From: Fragilaria radians | Lineage: Eukaryota; Bacillariophyta; Fragilariophyceae; Fragilariales; Fragilariaceae | Assembly: GCA_900642245.1 (NCBI GenBank) | Contig: CAAAJI010000068.1 | Span: 131,449 to 144,234, forward strand | DNA: 12,786 nt | Direction: 5' to 3' | Part shown: positions 8,435 through 12,786 of the stretch, piece by piece | Numbering within the stretch: the stretch's first letter is position 1 | Layout of the letters: each line of letters starts with the position of its first letter | Notes under the pieces: model-generated | Told to the model about the DNA's origin: nothing | Database searches by the model: none | What the model saw: the letters and a program-made list of their open reading frames with translations, nothing else | Translations under genes and position numbers: made by a program

Positions 8435-8476
8435 GCAGTTGGGTGCAAGATGCCTATCTTTGCTACATTTAAATCA
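8435..8476 (-). pseudogene. Gag CCHC zinc knuckle with first Cys replaced by TGA
   Basis: The 14 codons fit C-x2-C-x4-H-x4-C exactly (FKCSKDRHLAPNC for the last 13), except that the first Cys codon is TGA. The downstream frame then stays open for 137 codons (to 8063), linking knuckle and protease. Confidence 0.7.
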
Positions 8477-8639
8477 CATAATTGTAATTTTGGGTTTAGC
8501 TCTTGTTGTTAAGGTATCCTTCTCTTGATGAGCCAGCTGCTCTTCTTCTCCTTTTCTATCACCATTGGTTGTAAAATTGATGCCGTCTATGATCATCATG
8601 ATAGAAGATTATAGGATGCATTTAAGGTCTTGGGAAAGG

Positions 8640-8993
8640 AATCAATATTCTATTGTTCTCTAAATCATGGAATACTCTGCCATATCTCTGTTTCTCTGTG
8701 CCAAATAAAACGTCAATAGCTTCAAATGCATCACCTGCTGTTCTCCTTCTTTTGTTCTCTGTGCTTCACTGATGTCCTGTGGATCAAGTTCCTCTCTCTC
8801 ATAAGCCAATTTCATTATGTGCTTGGAGCACCTCCAATTGAGCCTGAAAGCATTGGTGATAGTCTTGGAGGGATTGACCCTTCCTTTGTGTTATCAGTAA
8901 TACGTTTCTCTTGGCTTCATGCATTTGCAAGGATTGGTTACTTTTGATCAAGGGGGAGGAGTATTCAATCTTGTTGGGCTTCATGTCTGACAA
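8640..8993 (-). pseudogene. Copia gag remnant
   Basis: The stretch near 8805-8900 reads KGQSLQDYHQCFQAQLEVLQ, which resembles the capsid region of copia Gag where a retained Tyr-His motif follows a Gln-rich turn. A second frame continues through 8812-8660 (EAQRTKEGEQQVMHLKLLTF, then AQRNRDMAEYS), typical of the downstream Gag helices. At least one frameshift and two stops separate these pieces from the zinc knuckle. Confidence 0.6.
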
Positions 8994-8999
8994 AATACA

Positions 9000-9480
9000 A
9001 GGATTTGTTAAAATGTTGAATCAATCTACGTTTCAATGTGGAGGATGCTAATGTAGATGAGATCTGATATGAACATGCAAATTGGATTTTCATAAAATTA
9101 TGAATTAAGATGCATCCCGATATGTGCATCCAGTTTCTGGCTCTTGTATGACTTTCTACACCCATCATACTGAAGAGACATGAAACGTGAATGAATGAAT
9201 CGAGTTATTGGTCATTTTCCGTGATTAAAACAGGTACAGTAGTCCATTGTCCAACACCGATTGCTTTCTTTTCACAAATTGTTACTTTTGTGACTTTAAG
9301 AGTTCACAAACATGAATTTGACATTGACTAGAACAACAATGCTTACATCAGCGATGAAAATGTAACAAGACCAAAACGCTTGTTACAGCATACTTTTTTT
9401 TCATCGGCATTTTAAGGTTAGTGGAACGAGCGATACACAGCAAGGACTGACGGATTCGATGAATGTGATTACTGTGGTAA
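9000..9480. other. Non-coding or heavily decayed DNA beyond the copia remnant
   Basis: The Gag similarity ends near 8993 and no LTR or primer-binding site is recognisable. Short protein-like frames on the plus strand from about 9215 may belong to the decayed remnant that follows. Confidence 0.4.
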
Positions 9481-10249
9481 TTTCTGAATCATCATTCTGA
9501 TAAAGGAATATCTAAACCGAATCAGCATATTTACCACTTAATATATGCAAGAAAAGGAATTACAACATTTCATTTCGCAATGCATTATAATTCAGTGAGT
9601 CGTAAATCGCCATGGTTTCGGGATCTGATCAATTTATGGTACGTAACCAAAGGATCAATAATGAAGTGGGATGAAGAACGAAAATAGTTTTATTTACAGC
9701 AGACAAAACTTTACCATTTGAATCCTTCTAAAGCTTCTCGTTCAAAATCTCAATGGCAAGAATTAATGGTGACAGTGGCCCTATACAATGCTGAAGTGCT
9801 AGACACATGGAGAAGTATAAAGCTTCAAAGTATCCGTGCTTCTTACACTGATAGCAAGCTATGAGTGTCACTACTCAACGTTGCGGCACATCTAACAACA
9901 TCAGGGTCTAAAGTGGCAATGGCTTCCTTCCATGAAAGAAATAGCGTGTATTCTTTATTGGCATTGGTGAGTTCTCTTGACATGAACACGTTGGAAAAAT
10001 GATTCATGAATTCCGGGTCTCATTTCTTGTTTGATAAGTGAAAGCCTGATAAACATCAATAGGACAAATGACTCTAAAGCAGGTGACTATTTCATCGTTT
10101 GGAACGATTCCTTTGCCACTTTATACCCCGATCTTGTTCATGCGTTCCAATCTAAGTGCGGAGTTTATCGAATCATAAGATATATTTTTATACCTATTGC
10201 AAGTGTTCATTCTAAAAGGACATCACTAATATACATCTCTGAAACCTAG
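9481..10249 (+). pseudogene. Decayed protein-coding remnant of unknown family
   Basis: One plus-strand frame is open in three consecutive blocks, 9481-9684 (68 codons), 9688-9861 (58) and 9865-9999 (45), separated by single stops TAG and TGA. A different frame then continues to 10249 (about 72 codons; DYFIVWNDSFATLYPDLV). About 12 stops would be expected over this length in DNA this AT-rich. Phrases such as SRKSPWFRDLINLWYVTKGS and SQWQELMVTVALYNAEVL look protein-like. Similar short blocks lie upstream at about 9215-9480, including a C-x2-C (ECDYCGN). I do not recognise the family; a retroelement or virus-like gag is one guess, a dead host gene another. Confidence 0.35.
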
Positions 10250-11821
10250 CAGATGTTTTGAAGTAGCATCATATAATCTGAAGAAATTGAGGTAGAATAC
10301 TGTCATGGAATCTAATTATAGCAATTTGAGGGAAAATCCCTAGCCAGACTAAGCCTTCATAAGTGCAAAGACTTCAAAATGAGCAGCCCCCTAAATTTCA
10401 ACTTGACCTCAAGGGTTTGAGCTTACTTTATTGTACAATTATGACTTGACTTTTTCTCTTCATTGAAGGATCCACAAAATATATGTCCACTTCAAATCAA
10501 CATTTTTCGAATATTTTGGTTTTGGCTAGCTCAACATGTTGCTGTTTTTACTGGATGATAGATCATGGAACAGGTCACATATACTATCTGATTTGCGTTA
10601 GATTTGTTGAGCACAGGAAGTGAAAAAACTCTGCGTGGTTCAAAGCACTAGGGACCAACATTAACATCATCCATAAGGAATGTAGTTACAAAAAAATTAT
10701 GGATAAATGCTTAGAAGGTCTCAAGTAAAAGGGGAATCCATGAAGGAATATTTTTACTAATTTTTCTTTAAATTGATAGTACCCCTTTCAAGGCATATGG
10801 TAGAAAACATTGTAAAAAAACCTCACAGATTGATCACTAATGTTCCTTGAATGAATTACAGATACAACAATGACTTTTGATGACCCATAAATGAACCTAT
10901 ATACCTCGTACGATTATCTCCTTGCATCTTGAATGCTACAAGGACTGATCCGTTTGATCAAAGTAATTTTCTATTATTCAATTTGAGGTTAGCATTTTTG
11001 AAAGTTTTCAATATCTTCACAAGTAAGATTAATTCACCTCTGGTAAAATTCATATTCCTCTATTCACCCGATGATGTCTAGGATTTTAAATGTTGCATCC
11101 TTATGCCTTGTTTTCTAACATGAAGGATGCCTCAAAGCTTAGAGTGGTATGCATGCATGCTTCCAAAGAAAAGCTATCATTACCAGTAACAACTGCAAAA
11201 TAATCCATGGAATTAATAGAACTTTAGGATCTTCATTTGGCTCTAAACTAGGGTTTTGATGCAAACGTAAATATACTCATCCGCTTTATCAAATTTGTTG
11301 AGATAAGAGTAGATATCCTTCATGAATGGCAGATGTCAACTACCACATTTTCTTTATTTGCCATTGTTCATGCGAAAATTAGAGAAACTTGGGGATAAAA
11401 TCAAAAATTGTTTGCTTGGTTGAAGATGAGAAATTATTTCAGGTGGTGATTCATCCGTTTCTTGGTTTTTCACGGAAAACAGTTGGTAAGAGTTTCCGGA
11501 TATTTCATTTGCAACTCCTGCGCTCCCCTATGACCACATCCAACATCTCCGTTACTGAAGTTTTGTGATTTCAATTGATCATAATGTGACAGCTTTCTTC
11601 CGCTCTACCATCCATATAAGCTTTTAGTTTTACACCTTTGCCAGAAGTCTACACTTCATACCATAAATAAATCCTATATAGCCGCCTTCAAATCTTTCAC
11701 TTGATCATTCATTAAAAATCGGGCCTTCCTTTTGAATACAATCTGACACGACAAAACCTGCAAGTGTTTCATTTTTTGTGTTAGTTGTAATCCATTTCAA
11801 TGTATAACTCAACAGTAGGAA
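10250..11821. other. AT-rich DNA with no supported feature
   Basis: No open frame of convincing length, start or composition is visible on either strand. There are no recognisable repeats beyond short palindromes, no tRNA-like box pair and no retroelement motif. Confidence 0.6.
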
Positions 11822-12289
11822 TTGGGATCTCAGAACAAACTAAGCAAAAGCTCCATCCTTACGTTGGCACATTATTTTCATGCCGGCTTGGGTAAATTTG
11901 GTCGAGAGCGCATCTCTCAAAGGACTTTCTGCAACTACAGAAAGGAAAATAATCAAGATCGACAAAATGCGACAGAATTGCCGCTATCAATCTGTGCTCA
12001 TTCCCTTTCGAAATTGCGAATATCCCTTGGTGGTTTATTCCACATTATCCAAACCCAAAATCCAGCATTTCTTCTTTCCTCGCCTCACTTACTGCCTTGG
12101 TACCAAAAGATTCGTAAGGATGAAAAAGTAAAAGTGCAAACTTCCAATCACTCCCATTCGCATAATGGAATGTTCTTCGTGAAAGGCAATTTGCAAAGAA
12201 TAAAAGCCGTGGCAGCAGGTTTCATAATTCCTCTCCAAGGAAAGAATGATTATCAAACAAGCTCACACGGCTTCGATCCAAACTGTTAG
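11822..12289 (+). CDS. Long open frame, possible exon of an unrecognised gene
   Basis: One frame is open for 155 codons from just after a TAG, but has no ATG near its start; its only Met lies late (NGMFF). A second frame has an ATG at 11880 and runs 83 codons to 12131 (MPAWVNLVESASLKGLS). It reaches a GTAAGG near 12115 that could be a splice donor. The region is visibly less AT-rich than its surroundings, which favours coding but also makes chance open frames longer. Both products are Ser/Lys-rich, and I recognise neither. At most one of the overlapping frames is likely to be real. A third open stretch follows at 12293-12493. Confidence 0.25.
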   Translation: MGSQNKLSKSSILTLAHYFHAGLGKFGRERISQRTFCNYRKENNQDRQNATELPLSICAHSLSKLRISLGGLFHIIQTQNPAFLLSSPHLLPWYQKIRKDEKVKVQTSNHSHSHNGMFFVKGNLQRIKAVAAGFIIPLQGKNDYQTSSHGFDPNC

Positions 12290-12493
12290 GGGTTGGGCTT
12301 CCTCTTCCTTCCTTCTCCCCATCCCAAGGGCGGAGAAAACGATGAAAAGAGGCACTCGAGGGTACACCAAAGGCAGCAAGTAGCATCAAATGTAGTGCCA
12401 ATCTTTCAGATCTTCCTTGATTCTTACATCTTCAAAAAGATTGGAATAATTTACTACGTACCATTGATTGGATGGAGCAGCATTTGGATATGA

Positions 12494-12786
12494 AATATGA
12501 CAGAATTCCCGAAGTTAATACGAGCTGTACTGTATTGCTGAGTTTAGTGCATGTCAGTACATCATCAAAATTATCACAAAATAGGAATACAACCTTAAGG
12601 GCTTATTGATGCAGGTTTCTTAGTCTCTGCACATAGAGGCAGTGTACGATTTCATAGAGTAGTTTCCATTGTTGTCATTACCAAGTTTCTAATCAAGCAA
12701 TAGATCCTATCTCTGTGATAGCAATACTGTTAGCTATTCCTTGCCTTGTTAGAACATGCTAATATAAATGATAAAGATATCTGTAC
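12494..12786. other. AT-rich window end, nothing supported
   Basis: No open frame, repeat or RNA gene can be supported here. Confidence 0.5.

Larger units (their letters stand above)
7284..8993 (-). mobile_element. Degraded Ty1/copia-type retroelement (gag-pol remnant), diatom-like
   Basis: Read on the minus strand the order is gag (8993 to about 8640), zinc knuckle (8476-8435), protease motif (8251-8219), the region between protease and integrase (8091-7682), then the start of reverse transcriptase (7681-7284). This order, with RT after the integrase region, is that of Ty1/copia. The whole is broken by many stops and frameshifts. The integrase catalytic core is missing, as is everything after the first part of RT, including the YxDD active site. 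No LTRs are recognisable at its ends. It is non-functional. Confidence 0.75.

Noticed and set aside
8726..8947. Plus-strand 73-codon open frame
   Set aside because: It is antisense to the gag remnant and shows no protein features of its own.
11149..11160. ATGCATGC palindromic run
   Set aside because: Too short and simple to assign a function.
1..12786. tRNA, rRNA, CRISPR arrays or bacterial operon signals
   Set aside because: I saw no A/B box pairs with a cloverleaf, no rRNA motif and no regularly spaced repeats. Introns and retroelement content indicate a eukaryotic nuclear sequence.

Overview
The window looks like nuclear DNA of a eukaryotic microalga, most likely a diatom or a related stramenopile. 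The evidence is AT-rich, gene-poor sequence, short GT-AG introns of about 80 bp, and a decayed Ty1/copia-type retroelement whose gag and pol motifs resemble diatom copia lineages. The lineage is an inference; no rRNA, tRNA or organelle gene is present to fix it.

Two well-supported genes are present, both on the minus strand: a direct tandem pair of two-exon paralogues (1844-2948 and 4819-5922). Each encodes 340 residues: an N-terminal signal peptide, a double-stranded beta-helix 2-oxoglutarate/Fe(II) oxygenase core with an HxD...H metal triad, and a C-terminal MDEL that looks like an ER-retention signal. I rebuilt exon 1 and the single intron of each gene from splice signals and frame. The paralogues differ at 22 of 340 residues, but 21 of these lie in the first 166, so their 3' halves have probably been homogenised recently.

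Most of the rest is repeat-derived or decayed. Positions 1-561 resemble an LTR. Positions 548-1588 hold a broken minus-strand coding remnant with a copia RT-like stretch. Between the paralogues (2949-4818) I see only one weak open frame, at 4348-4605. Positions 6236-7289 hold unidentified minus-strand open frames. Positions 7284-8993 hold a minus-strand copia remnant (gag, zinc knuckle, protease, pre-integrase region, N-terminal RT) with its integrase core missing. Positions 9481-10249 hold a plus-strand decayed reading frame of unknown family. Positions 10250-11821 show nothing I can support. Positions 11822-12493 hold overlapping plus-strand open frames that could be an exon of an unrecognised gene.

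The functional content therefore appears to be a duplicated, secretory-pathway prolyl-4-hydroxylase-like oxygenase set among retroelement debris. I found no convincing new multi-gene system. The most interesting signals are the polar divergence of the two oxygenases, their ER addressing, and the absence of an expected 2-oxoglutarate-anchoring residue.
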